Notes under the pieces: model-generated
What the model saw: only the letters and a program-made list of their open reading frames with translations
What the model was told of the DNA's origin: nothing
Databases searched by the model: none
Translations under genes and position numbers: made by a program
Shown: positions 41,267-50,800 of the stretch, piece by piece
How positions within the stretch are numbered: position 1 is the first letter of the stretch
Layout: each line of letters starts with the position of its first letter
Source: Tersicoccus mangrovi
Lineage (GTDB): Bacteria > Actinomycetota > Actinomycetes > Actinomycetales > Micrococcaceae
Assembly (NCBI RefSeq): GCF_036881825.1
Contig: NZ_JBAJMW010000004.1
Coordinates: 372,001 to 436,000 of the forward strand
DNA: 64,000 nt
Direction of reading: 5' to 3'

Positions 41267-41965
41267 ATGACGTTGAGGTTCCCCCCTGCACGACTCGCCC
41301 CGGATTTCGTGGACTACCGCGAGGCCTGGGACGAACAGCAACGACTGCACCGGGCGGTGGCGGCCGGCACGGAGCCGAACACCGTGCTGCTGCTCGAGCA
41401 CCCGCCCGTCTACACGGCCGGCAAACGCACCGAGCCGGCGGACTACCCGTACGACGGCACCGAGGTCGTCACGGTGGACCGCGGGGGCCGGCTCACCTGG
41501 CACGGACCCGGTCAGCTCGTCGCGTACCCCATCCTGCGCCTCCCCCAGCCCCTCGACGTCGTCGCCTACGTCCGGGCCCTGGAGACCATCATCATCGCGA
41601 CGCTGCGCGAGGTCGGCGTCGAGGGCGTCACCGTCGAGGGCCGCTCCGGCGTGTGGCTGCCCGGCGACTCCCGCGGACCGGACCGGAAGATCGCCGCGAT
41701 CGGCATCCGCGTCGCCGACGGCGTCACCATGCACGGCGTGGCCATCAACGCCACCTGCGACCTGCGTCCGTACGGCAAGATCGTGCCGTGCGGGATCGCC
41801 GACGCCTCCGTCACGTCCATCCTCGAGGAGACCGGTCGCGAGGTGACCCCCGCCGATCTCGCCCCGTTGTTCGAGGCCCAGCTCCTCGCCCACGAAGCCC
41901 TGCTCGTCGGCTCGGACGCCGCCGCGTCCGGCACCACGTCCCGCTCGGAAGGAGCGCTCCTGTGA
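41267..41965 (+). CDS. lipB: Lipoyl(octanoyl) transferase
   Basis: Enzyme of 232 residues that moves octanoyl from acyl carrier protein to E2 and GcvH Lys residues. Signatures: LLLEHPPVYTAGKRT, RGGRLTWHGPGQLVAYPIL, the Lys in RKIAAIGIRV and the catalytic Cys in PCGIADASVTS. The ATG lies soon after TAGGCT (-10-like, 41253-41258), so the transcript probably has little or no leader. The stop overlaps lipA by four bases. It serves the E2 encoded upstream. Confidence 0.96.
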   Translation: MTLRFPPARLAPDFVDYREAWDEQQRLHRAVAAGTEPNTVLLLEHPPVYTAGKRTEPADYPYDGTEVVTVDRGGRLTWHGPGQLVAYPILRLPQPLDVVAYVRALETIIIATLREVGVEGVTVEGRSGVWLPGDSRGPDRKIAAIGIRVADGVTMHGVAINATCDLRPYGKIVPCGIADASVTSILEETGREVTPADLAPLFEAQLLAHEALLVGSDAAASGTTSRSEGALL

Positions 41966-42969
41966 CCATCGCCCCCGAAGGCCGTCGCCTGCTGCGAGTC
42001 GAGGCCCGCAACGCGGAGACGCCCATCGAGAACAAGCCGGCGTGGATCCGCACCACCGCGAAGACGGGCCCCGAGTACAGCGACCTGAAGTCGCTCGTCC
42101 ACTCCGAGGGCCTGCACACGGTGTGCGAGGAGGCCGGCTGCCCCAACATCTTCGAGTGCTGGGAGGACCGGGAGGCCACCTTCCTCATCGGCGGCGCCCA
42201 GTGCACCCGCCGCTGCGACTTCTGCCAGATCGACACCGGCAAGCCGGCCCGCCTGGACGTCCAGGAGCCCCGCAAGGTCGCCGAGTCCGTGGCCCGTATG
42301 GGTCTGCGCTACGCCACCGTCACCGGCGTGGCCCGTGACGACCTCGCCGACGAGGGGTCGTGGCTGTACGCGGAGACCATCCGCGCCATCCACGCGATGA
42401 ACCCCGGCACCGGCGTCGAGATCCTCATCCCCGACTTCACCGGCCACGTCGAGCACCTGGACGCCGTGATCGACGCCAGGCCCGAGGTGTTCGCTCACAA
42501 CGTCGAGACGGTTCCCCGCATCTTCAAGCGCATCCGTCCCGCCTTCCGCTACGAGCGGTCTCTCGGCGTCCTGACCCGGGGCCGCGAGCGTGGCATGGTG
42601 ACCAAGTCCAACCTCATCCTCGGCATGGGCGAGACCCGCGAGGAGGTGTCGCAGGCGCTGCGCGATCTGCACGACGCCGGCTGCGACCTGATCACCATCA
42701 CCCAGTACCTGCGCCCGTCACCGCGGCACCACCCCGTCGAGCGGTGGGTCAAGCCGCAGGAGTTCGTGGAGCTGCGGGACGAGGCCGAGGAGATCGGTTT
42801 CCTCGGCGTCATGAGCGGACCGCTCGTGCGCTCCAGCTACCGGGCCGGTCGCCTGTGGGCCACCGCGATGCGCAAGAAGGGCATGGCCATCCCTCCGGAG
42901 CTCGCCCACATCGGCGAGTCCGGGTCCACGCTGCAGGAGGCCGCGAGCGTGCTCTCGCGCGTGAGCTGA
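41962..42969 (+). CDS. lipA: Lipoyl synthase
   Basis: Radical SAM enzyme of 335 residues that inserts two sulfurs into the octanoyl group. The GTG start overlaps the lipB stop (GTGA) and has GGAAGGAG upstream. The auxiliary cluster Cys are in VCEEAGCPNIFEC, the SAM cluster in CTRRCDFC, and the terminal Ser region is present near the end. It completes lipoate made by LipB on the E2 protein. Confidence 0.97.
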   Translation: MTIAPEGRRLLRVEARNAETPIENKPAWIRTTAKTGPEYSDLKSLVHSEGLHTVCEEAGCPNIFECWEDREATFLIGGAQCTRRCDFCQIDTGKPARLDVQEPRKVAESVARMGLRYATVTGVARDDLADEGSWLYAETIRAIHAMNPGTGVEILIPDFTGHVEHLDAVIDARPEVFAHNVETVPRIFKRIRPAFRYERSLGVLTRGRERGMVTKSNLILGMGETREEVSQALRDLHDAGCDLITITQYLRPSPRHHPVERWVKPQEFVELRDEAEEIGFLGVMSGPLVRSSYRAGRLWATAMRKKGMAIPPELAHIGESGSTLQEAASVLSRVS

Positions 42970-42990
42970 CTCCCCTCCCGGCACCGGTGA

Positions 42991-43020
42991 CGCGGTCGAC
43001 CCCTGCGGGGCTCGACCGCG
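42991..43020 (+). terminator. Terminator after lipA
   Basis: cgcggtcga with tcgaccgcg and an inner cccc/gggg separated by one unpaired C, 22 bases after the lipA stop. Confidence 0.75.
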
Positions 43021-43224
43021 TCGTCGTGTGCGGACACGATGTCGCGGTGCGCGGATCGTTCCGGTTTCCGTGACGCGGCCCACGGCTACCCATTGACTTG
43101 ATCGTGGCCCCGGGAAAGGATCGGAAGTGGACTTGGCAGCGGGGACCGAGCATTTCCGGGTCCGCGGGCTGGGTGATCGCAGGCGGCTGAGAACCAGCTG
43201 CCGGTACAGGAAGGAAGCACCTCC

Positions 43225-44337
43225 ATGAGCACTAATCTCTCGATCGAACAGCTGCAGAGTGCGACCGTCATCGACCAGGACGGCGACAAGATCGGCGACG
43301 TCGGCCAGGTCTACGTCGACGACGCCACCGGCGATCCGAGCTGGGTCACCGTCCGGACGGGCCTGTTCGGCACCAAGGAGACCTTCATCCCCCTCGACCG
43401 CGCGCAGAGCGATGCGAATGGGCTGCGGGTGCCCTACGAGAAGAAGTTCGTCAAGGACGCGCCCAACATGGACGAGGACGAGCACCTCTCCCCCGAGCAG
43501 GAGGCCGAGCTCTACCGCTACTACGGCCTCGACGGCGGCACGGGCGGCGACGCCGGGCGCGACACGGGCCGCAGCGGAACCGCAGGCGTGGGCACCGGCA
43601 CCGCCGCGGGCGTCGGCACCGGCACCGGAACGGCCAGTGATCGCACCGGCACCGAGGGCGAGTACACCGACGTCGATCGCGACGGCACGCGCGCCGGGCT
43701 CACCGGCACGGGTGACACCGCCGGGTACGCCACCCCCGGCACGGGCCGCGTGGACGACGCCCGCACGACCGGCACCTCGGGTGTGGACGCCGATGCAGTC
43801 GGCACCTCCGGGTACACCGCCGACCTCCGCGATCCCGACACCGCCACGACCGGCACGGCCACACCGGCGGGTACCGCCGGTCTCACCGACGCCGACCGGC
43901 ACGGTCACGACGATCTCGGCGACGAGGAGATCGTGCGCCGCGAGGAGCGGCTGCGGGTCGGCACCGAGACGCGCGAGACCGGCCGGCTGCGGCTGCGCAA
44001 GCACGTAGTGACCGAGAACCAGACGGTGACGGTGCCCGTCGAGCGCGAGGAGGTCACGATCGAGCGTGAGCCCATCGCCGACGGCGAGGCGCACACCGGC
44101 GGCACCATCGGCACCGACGAGGAGCAGACCATCACCCTGCGCGAGGAGGTGCCGGTGGTCGACAAGGAGGTCGTCGACGCCGAGCGCATCGTCGTGCACC
44201 GGGACACCGTCCACGACGAGCAGACGGTCTCGGGCGAGGTGCGGCACGAGGAGGTCGACGTCGACCAGGACGCCACCACGGGTCTGACCGACGCCGACCG
44301 GACCGACACCCGTCGGCCGGACACCGACCGGTACTGA
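43225..44337 (+). CDS. PRC-barrel and DUF2382 domain protein
   Basis: Protein of 370 residues. An N-terminal PRC-barrel (about 8-95, ATVIDQDGDKIGDVGQVYVD) is followed by a Gly/Thr/Asp-rich repetitive linker (about 108-225) and a DUF2382 domain (about 230-350: EEIVRREERLRVG, VTVPVEREEVTIEREP, VPVVDKEVVDAERI). This pairing is common in actinobacteria and cyanobacteria and is associated with stress responses, but no activity is known. AGGAAG precedes the ATG. The gene stands alone, between the lipA terminator and its own terminator. Confidence 0.9.
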   Translation: MSTNLSIEQLQSATVIDQDGDKIGDVGQVYVDDATGDPSWVTVRTGLFGTKETFIPLDRAQSDANGLRVPYEKKFVKDAPNMDEDEHLSPEQEAELYRYYGLDGGTGGDAGRDTGRSGTAGVGTGTAAGVGTGTGTASDRTGTEGEYTDVDRDGTRAGLTGTGDTAGYATPGTGRVDDARTTGTSGVDADAVGTSGYTADLRDPDTATTGTATPAGTAGLTDADRHGHDDLGDEEIVRREERLRVGTETRETGRLRLRKHVVTENQTVTVPVEREEVTIEREPIADGEAHTGGTIGTDEEQTITLREEVPVVDKEVVDAERIVVHRDTVHDEQTVSGEVRHEEVDVDQDATTGLTDADRTDTRRPDTDRY

Positions 44338-44356
44338 TCCGCCTCTTCCCGTGATC

Positions 44357-44386
44357 CGGGGCCGTGCTCGGTCGAGCACGGCCCCG
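44357..44386 (+). terminator. Terminator after the PRC/DUF2382 gene
   Basis: Perfect 14-pair stem cggggccgtgctcg with its complement, followed by TTCC, 20 bases after the stop. Confidence 0.85.
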
Positions 44387-44464
44387 TTCCGTGTGTGCGG
44401 TCCGGCCCGGACGGGCGTGCTCTAGGATGGAGACGCTCCCGACCCGCGATCGAGGTACTGAACC

Positions 44465-45193
44465 GTGTCCACATCCCCGCAGCCGAAGAAGCGCCGGTTC
44501 GGCCGCAAGCCCACTGACGCGCCGAAGAAGCCGGGCCGCTTCGCCCAGATGCGGCAGGTCTTCACCATGACCCGCCGCCACGACCCCATGGTCGTGTGGG
44601 TCATGCTCGCCGTGTTCCTCGGCATCGTGGCCCTCAGCCTCCTCATCGGCCTCCTGATCAACAACGTCATCACGTTGCTCATCATCGGCATCGCACTCGG
44701 CGTGCTGGCCGCCATGGTCGTCCTGTCCCGCAAGGCCGAGCGCGCGGCGTTCGGCCAGATCGAGGGCCAACCGGGCGCCGCGGGTGCCGCCCTGACCACG
44801 CTCAAGCGCGGCTGGATCGTCGAGGAGCAGCCCGTCGCCGTGGATCCGCGCACCAAGGACACGGTGTTCCGCGTCGTCGGTCGCCCGGGCATCATCCTCG
44901 TCACCGAGGGACCGTCCCACCGGGCCCGCCGCCTCGCCGGCACCGAGCAGAAGCGACTCTCCCGACTGCTGCCGAACGTCGCCATCCACGTGATCGAGTC
45001 GGGACGCGAGGAGGGGCAGGTGCCCCTGCCGAAGATCTCCCGCGCGATCACCAAGCTCAAGCCGCAGCTGACCCGTCAGGAGGTCGGTGCCGTCGGCAAG
45101 CGGCTCTCCTCGCTCGCGCCGCGGCTGCCGATCCCCAAGGGCATCGACCCGTCCCGTGCGCGTCCGGACCGGCGCGCGCTGCGCGGTCGCTGA
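44465..45193 (+). CDS. DUF4191 membrane protein
   Basis: Protein of 242 residues from a GTG. A basic N-terminus precedes two membrane helices (about 41-65 and 68-88), and a cytoplasmic domain follows (RKAERAAFGQIEGQPGAAG, VDPRTKDTVFRVVGRPGIIL) with a basic tail. DUF4191 genes lie between lipA and glnA in many actinobacteria. Function unknown. A TAGGAT promoter-like element is at 44422-44427. Confidence 0.88.
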   Translation: MSTSPQPKKRRFGRKPTDAPKKPGRFAQMRQVFTMTRRHDPMVVWVMLAVFLGIVALSLLIGLLINNVITLLIIGIALGVLAAMVVLSRKAERAAFGQIEGQPGAAGAALTTLKRGWIVEEQPVAVDPRTKDTVFRVVGRPGIILVTEGPSHRARRLAGTEQKRLSRLLPNVAIHVIESGREEGQVPLPKISRAITKLKPQLTRQEVGAVGKRLSSLAPRLPIPKGIDPSRARPDRRALRGR

Positions 45194-45246
45194 TCCGCGA
45201 CGAAGCACGACGTCGGCACCGCAGCCGACACGCACGCCACGCGCAA

Positions 45247-45278
45247 GGGCGGGACCACGGATACCGGTGGTCCCGCCC
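45247..45278. terminator. Bidirectional terminator between DUF4191 and RDD genes
   Basis: gggcgggaccac pairs with gtggtcccgccc over a short loop; both convergent genes end within 55 bases. Confidence 0.8.
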
Positions 45279-45297
45279 TCGTCGTGTGTGGACCGCG

Positions 45298-45729
45298 TCA
45301 GAACCGCACGAGCACCGTTCCGGCGGCCCGGTCGTGCAGGCCGCGCTGGTCCTGGTCGTTGATGAGCGCCGGCACCACGAGCACCAGCAGGAGCGTGCGC
45401 ACCGCGGCCTTCCCGAGTCCCGGGGCCGTGCCGTCGAGACGCTGCAGCCGCATCCGGAACAGTCGGTGGCCGAAGGCGAAGCCGGCCGTGCCGACCAGCA
45501 GGATCTGCTCGATCGCGAAGATGCCGAGGACGGCGACGTTGTTGCCACCGAAGAATGCCGCGGCGACGAGGTAGCTCAGGCCCCAGTCGACGACCAGGGC
45601 CGCCACCCGACGGCCCAGGCGGGCGACCGATCCCGGTCCGCGCTCCGGTGCGCCGAGCCGCTGCCCGGGGTACGCGGAGGGGCGGGGTGGGCCCTGCAAC
45701 CAGGACCCGATGTCACGACGATCGACCAC
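45298..45729 (-). CDS. RDD family membrane protein
   Basis: Protein of 143 residues from the GTG at 45729. A short hydrophilic front (VVDRRDIGSWLQGPP) leads to ARLGRRVAALVVDWG, holding the family's Arg and first Asp, two to three membrane helices, and an end with QRGLHDRAAGTVLV, the second conserved Asp region. RDD proteins are of unclear role; some are linked to Na+/H+ exchange. In actinobacteria one lies beside glnA. Divergent from glnA1, so its promoter lies within the region carrying the GlnR-type box. Confidence 0.87.
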   Translation of the reverse strand: MVDRRDIGSWLQGPPRPSAYPGQRLGAPERGPGSVARLGRRVAALVVDWGLSYLVAAAFFGGNNVAVLGIFAIEQILLVGTAGFAFGHRLFRMRLQRLDGTAPGLGKAAVRTLLLVLVVPALINDQDQRGLHDRAAGTVLVRF

Positions 45730-45783
45730 GGTCCCAGCGTAGTCGCCGCGACACGCCCTCTGATCCGTGCGCTGGCAGGGCCC

Positions 45784-45799
45784 GTTACGTGCGTGAAAC
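45784..45799 (+). promoter_or_regulatory. GlnR-type box upstream of glnA1
   Basis: GTTAC-N6-GAAAC matches the actinobacterial GlnR half-site pair gTnAc-n6-GaAAc exactly. It lies 144 bases before the glnA1 start, and a further GTGAC follows four bases later. GlnR activates glnA under nitrogen limitation. A TAGGCT -10-like element lies at 45832-45837. Confidence 0.65.
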
Positions 45800-45942
45800 A
45801 TCGGTGACACGTCCGGGCAAATCGGAGCCCGTAGGCTCGCAACAACAGCAGGGCCGGACGACGGAGACGTCGCCGACGGTCCGGCATCGGCGCGTCCCGT
45901 TCATGCGCCGCCCCCGCCTGACCCAGCGAAGGAGCACGGTAG

Positions 45943-47367
45943 ATGTTCAACAGTGCCAGCGAAGTGCTGAGCTTCATCAAGGAAGAGGACGTCAAGTTCA
46001 TCGACGTCCGATTCACCGACATGCCCGGCGTGCAGCAGCACTTCAACGTGCCGGCCGAGACCGTCGACGAGGACTTCTTCGTCAACGGCCAGCTGTTCGA
46101 CGGCTCGTCGATCCGCGGCTTCCAGGGCATCGCGGAGTCCGACATGCAGCTCATCCCGGACCCGGCGACGGCGTTCATCGACCCCTTCCGGGTCGAGAAG
46201 ACGCTGGCGTTGAACTTCTCGATCGTCAACCCGCGCACCGGCGAGCCGTACCACCGCGACCCGCGCGGCGTCGCCCAGCGCGCCGAGGCGTACCTGGCCT
46301 CGACCGGCATCGCCGACACCGCCTTCTTCGCTCCCGAGGCCGAGTTCTACGTCTTCGACGACGTGCGCTTCCAGAGCACCCCCGGCCACTCCTTCTACCG
46401 GATCGACTCCGAGGAGGCGCCCTGGAACAGCGGTCGCGAGGAGGAGGGCGGCAACCTCGCCTACAAGACCCCGTTCAAGGGCGGCTACTTCCCGGTCGCG
46501 CCGCAGGACCACCAGGCGGACCTGCGCGACGCCATGTGCATCGAGCTCGGCAAGGCCGGCCTGAAGGTCGAGCGGTCCCACCACGAGGTCGGCGCGGCCG
46601 GCCAGGCGGAGATCAACTACACCTTCACGACGCTGCTGCACGCGGCGGACGACCTGCAGAAGTTCAAGTACATCATCAAGAACACCGGCTGGGCCTACGG
46701 CAAGTCCGTGACCTTCATGCCGAAGCCGATCTTCGGTGACAACGGCTCGGGCATGCACTGCCACCAGTCGCTGTGGAACGGCGGCGAGCCGCTGTTCTAC
46801 GACGAGACCGGGTACGCCGGCCTGTCCGACATCGCCCGCTGGTACATCGGCGGCCTGCTGGCGCACTCCGCCGCGGTCCTCGCCTTCACCAACCCGACGG
46901 TCAACAGCTACCGCCGCCTGGTCAAGGGCTTCGAGGCGCCGGTCAACATGGTGTACTCGCAGGGCAACCGCTCCGCCGGCATCCGCATCCCGATCACCGG
47001 CTCGAACCCCAAGGCCAAGCGCATCGAGTTCCGCGCGCCGGACCCCTCGGGCAACCCGTACCTGGGCTTCGCCGCGCAGCTGATGGCCGGCCTCGACGGC
47101 ATCAAGAACCGGATCGAGCCCCCCGCCCCGATCGACAAGGACCTGTACGAGCTGCCGCCCGAGGAGGCCAAGGACATCCCCAAGGCGCCGGGCTCGCTCG
47201 AGGAGGCGCTGCTCGCCCTCGAGGCCGACAACGAGTTCCTGCAGGCCGGTGACGTGTTCACCCAGGACCTCATCGACAGCTGGATCGAGTACAAGCGCGA
47301 GGCGGAGATCCTGCCGCTGGCCGCTCGCCCGAACCCGTACGAGTACGAGCTGTACTACGGGGTCTGA
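45943..47367 (+). CDS. glnA: Glutamine synthetase type I (GlnA1)
   Basis: Main ammonium-assimilating enzyme, 474 residues. Conserved parts: GQLFDGSSIRGF, EAEFYVFDD, GQAEINYTF, the ATP-binding KPIFGDNGSGMHCHQSLW, and NPKAKRIEFRAPDP. Tyr402 in DLYELPPEE is the adenylylation site that GlnE modifies; glnE is encoded 0.5 kb downstream on the other strand. GAAGGAG lies before the ATG. It makes glutamine from glutamate, ammonia and ATP as a dodecamer. Confidence 0.98.
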   Translation: MFNSASEVLSFIKEEDVKFIDVRFTDMPGVQQHFNVPAETVDEDFFVNGQLFDGSSIRGFQGIAESDMQLIPDPATAFIDPFRVEKTLALNFSIVNPRTGEPYHRDPRGVAQRAEAYLASTGIADTAFFAPEAEFYVFDDVRFQSTPGHSFYRIDSEEAPWNSGREEEGGNLAYKTPFKGGYFPVAPQDHQADLRDAMCIELGKAGLKVERSHHEVGAAGQAEINYTFTTLLHAADDLQKFKYIIKNTGWAYGKSVTFMPKPIFGDNGSGMHCHQSLWNGGEPLFYDETGYAGLSDIARWYIGGLLAHSAAVLAFTNPTVNSYRRLVKGFEAPVNMVYSQGNRSAGIRIPITGSNPKAKRIEFRAPDPSGNPYLGFAAQLMAGLDGIKNRIEPPAPIDKDLYELPPEEAKDIPKAPGSLEEALLALEADNEFLQAGDVFTQDLIDSWIEYKREAEILPLAARPNPYEYELYYGV

Positions 47368-47379
47368 GCACCACGGCAC

Positions 47380-47423
47380 ACGGCGACGGCCGCGCACCCA
47401 CACGGGTGCGCGGCCGTCGCCGT
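47380..47423. terminator. Long hairpin terminator after glnA1
   Basis: Perfect 20-pair stem starting acggcgacggccgcgcaccc with a 4-base loop, between the convergent glnA1 and HTH genes; it can serve both. Confidence 0.9.
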
Positions 47424-47437
47424 CTCCGTTCCGGTCC

Positions 47438-47656
47438 TCAGACCTTCCCGTACTTCTTGTGTACCGCCTGCTTGCTGACCCCGAGCGAGACAGCGATCAT
47501 CTCCCACGTCAGCCCCTGCAGGCGCGCGCGGCGCACCAGCGCGGCCTCGGTGCGGTCCAGCTCCTTCCGGGCCTCCGCCGCGGCGAACAGGGCATTCGTC
47601 GGGTTCCCGTCGTCACTCATCGAATCCACCAGCGTCCTCAACCGGTCCACCTCCAT
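47438..47656 (-). CDS. Small HTH (homeodomain-like) protein
   Basis: Protein of 72 residues from the ATG at 47656. An N-terminal helix (MEVDRLRTLVDSM) and a stretch rich in Ala/Arg/Glu lead to a C-terminal HTH, ARLQGLTWEMIAVSLGVSKQAVHKKYG, typical of sigma-4/Fis-like small DNA-binding proteins. No ligand domain. Similar small proteins occur near clp genes in actinobacteria. Its target is unknown. It is convergent with glnA1. Confidence 0.8.
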   Translation of the reverse strand: MEVDRLRTLVDSMSDDGNPTNALFAAAEARKELDRTEAALVRRARLQGLTWEMIAVSLGVSKQAVHKKYGKV

Positions 47657-47872
47657 GCCGTCAACGCTAGGTGACGAACTCGCCCAAGTCAATCACGGTT
47701 GACGGATGCGCGGACGTACGCTCGTGCCGTGGATCCCGCCCTCGCCGGTGCGCGCGTTCCGCGCCGCGGTCGACGCCACGCCCGGCCTCACCCAGGCCCT
47801 CGTGCCCACCGGCGCCGGCCTGCTCGTCGTCGTGCGGGACGACGGCCTGGCCAGCAGTACCGGGACACCTGC

Positions 47873-50800
47873 TCAGGTGCCGTAGAAGCGACGCTCGAAG
47901 ATGCCCCGGGCTCGCCGGGTGAGTCGGAGGTAGTCCTCCTCCAGCCGCGCGGCCGAACCGGCCGGATACCCGCACCAGCGAGCGACCGCCTCGAGCGCCC
48001 GACGGTCGGCGGGCAGCACGTCCGACGGCCGACCGGACCAGATGATCGTGCCGCAGCGGACCCGGCTGGCCAGCAGCCAGCTCTCCTCGAGCACGGCGGC
48101 GGCCTCGGCGGGAAGCAGATCGGCCTCCACCGCCGCGTGCAGGGCATCCAGCGTCGACGTCGTGCGCAGCTCCGGGACGGCGCCCGCGTGCTGCAGCTGC
48201 AGCAGCTGGACCAGCCACTCGACGTCGCTCAGTCCCCCACGGCCGAGCTTGACGTGCCGGGACGGATCGGCGCCGCGCGGCAGCCGTTCCGCCTCGACCC
48301 GCGCCTTGATACGCCGCACCTCCCGCACCGCCGCCGGATCGAGCTTCGCCGGGTAGCGGACCGGGTCGATCAGCTCGACGAACCGGGCGGCGAGGTCGTC
48401 GTCGCCGGCCAGTGGGCGCGCCCGCAGGAGCGCCTGCGCCTCCCACGTGTCCGCCCACCGGTGGTAGTACTCCCGATAGGAGGAGAGCGTGCGCACCATC
48501 GGCCCCTGTCGGCCCTCGGGTCGCAGCGCGGCATCGAGGGTGAGCGGGCGTTCGGCCAGCACGGGCGGGGTGCACCGCTGCTGCAGGAGCACACCGAGCC
48601 GGGCGACGATCGCCTCGGCGGCCTTCCGGGCCTCGGTGGGGTCGGCGTCGGGCCGCGGGTCGTGCACGTAGAGGACATCCATGTCCGAGCCGTAGCCGAT
48701 CTCGCGCCCACCCTGGCGGCCCATCCCGACGACGAGCATGGCGGTCGGGGGCTCGGGCCGATCCTGCGGGTCCCCGAACACCTCCCGCTCCGCGATGTGC
48801 AGCGCACCGAGCACAGCCGCCCGGTCCGCGTCGGCGAGAGCACGCCCGACGGCGGCCTGGTCCAGCAGGCCGGCGGCGTCGCAGATCGCCGTGCGGAGGA
48901 TCTCGCGGCGGCGGGTGAGGCGCACCAGCCGGATCTGCGCGTCGGCGCTGGCGTGCCGGGACATCTTCGAGCGGATCTCCGCCCACTGGGCCGCGAAGGG
49001 CACCGGGCGCAGCTCGTCGTCGTTGCCGAACCAGGCGACCGCCTCGGGCTCGACCTCGAGCAGATCGGTGATCAACCGCGAACTGGAGAGCACGTGACAG
49101 AGCCGCTCGGCGGCCGAACTGGAGTCCCGCAGCAGTCCCAGGTACCAGGGGCTCGTGCCGAGGGCCTCGGAGACGCGGCGGAACCCGAGCAGCCCCGCGT
49201 CGGGGTCCACCCCGTCGGCAAGCCAGCCGAGCAGCACGGGCAGTAGCTGCCGCTGCAGGGCGGCGCGCCGACTGACGCCCGCGGTGAGCGCCTCGATGTG
49301 CCGCATCGCGCCGCGCGGGTCCCCGTAGCCGAGCGCCGCGAGCCGGGCCTGCGCCGCCTCGGGGCTCAGCCGCACGTCGTCGGCGCTCAGGTGCGCGGCC
49401 GTGTTGAGCAGCGGCCGGTAGAAGATCCGCTCGTGGAGCGCCCGCACGTCGCGCTTGATGCGGGCCCACTCGGTCATCAGTGCCTCGGGGGCGGGGCGGA
49501 CGGTCTCCTCGGGGGCGAGCAGCGCCTTCGCCAGCGCGCGGCGCGCGTGGTCGGACTCGGGCATCAGGTGGGTGCGCCGCAGGCGGACCAGCTGGATCCG
49601 GTGCTCGAGCAGGCGGAGGAACCGGTAGTGGTGTCCCATCTCCCGCGCGTCCGCCCGGCCGATGTACCCGGCGGAGGCCAGCGCGTCGATCGCCGCCGTC
49701 GTCGTCGCCACCCGCACCGACTCGTCGACCTTGCCGTGCACGAGCTGGAGCAGCTGGACGCTGAACTCGACGTCCCGCAGTCCCCCGGCGCCGAGCTTGA
49801 TCTGCCGTTCCCGGTCCCTCGCCGGGATGTTCTCGCTGACCCGGTGGCGCATCGCCTGGACGGACTCGACGAAGCCCTCCCGCCCGCTGCTGGACCACAC
49901 GAGCGGCCCGAGCGCCGCCCGGTACCGCTCGCCGAGCTCCAGGTCGCCCGCCGCGGGACGGGCCTTGAGAAGCGCCTGGAACTCCCAGTTCTGTGCCCAC
50001 CGCTGGTAGTAGGTGACGTGGGAGGCGAGGGTGCGCACGAGCGGGCCCTCGCGGCCCTCCGGCCGCAGGTTCGCGTCGACCTCCCACAGCGCCGGTTCGG
50101 GCGCCGACGCCGAGATCACGCGGGCGACGCCGGCGGCCAGGGCGGTGCCGATGGTCACCGCCGCCTCGTCGGTCAGGGTGCTCCCGTCGGGGCGGGGCAC
50201 CGTGTCGATGACGTGGATGACGTCGACGTCGGAGACGTAGTTCAGTTCCCGCGCGCCGCACTTGCCCATCGCGATGATGCACAGCCGGACGGCGGCGACG
50301 TCCTCCGCCGGATGGGTCGCGGTAGCCTCGGCGCGGGACACGGCGAGCGCGGCGTCGAGGGCGGCTGCGGCGAGGTCGGCCAGCTCGGCGCCCACGGCGG
50401 GCAGGAAGTCGAGCGGGTCGAGAGCGCAGACGTCGCGGATCGCCAGATCGGTCAGCAGGCGGCGGTAGGCCACGCGCAGCGCCACCCACGCGTCCGGGCC
50501 GGTCCGCCCGGCCACCGGCGTCTCCGCCTCCGGGTCGGCGTCGACGGCGGCCATCAGGGCGTCGCGCAGCCGCCCGGCGGGCACGGTCTCCGGCTCGGGC
50601 GCGAGCCGAGCGGTCAGCACGTCCAGGTGCTCGGGCCGGCGCATCAGGAACTCGGCGAGGGCCTCGGACGCACCGAGGAGCCGGAACAGCGGGAACGTGG
50701 CGCGGGCGGGCTGGTCGAGCACGGACCGCAGGTGCGGCCGGAGGGCGAGGAGCCGGACGAGGGACTGCAGCGCGAGGTCCGGGTCGGCCGCCTCGGCGAG

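Noticed and set aside
45901..47403. Minus-strand frame opposite glnA1
   Set aside because: The plus strand has all glutamine synthetase motifs; the opposite frame has none.
47706..47885. 59-codon plus-strand frame between the HTH gene and glnE
   Set aside because: Part (VDATPGLTQALVPTGAGLL) looks protein-like, but there is no ribosome site, it overlaps the glnE end and nothing supports expression.
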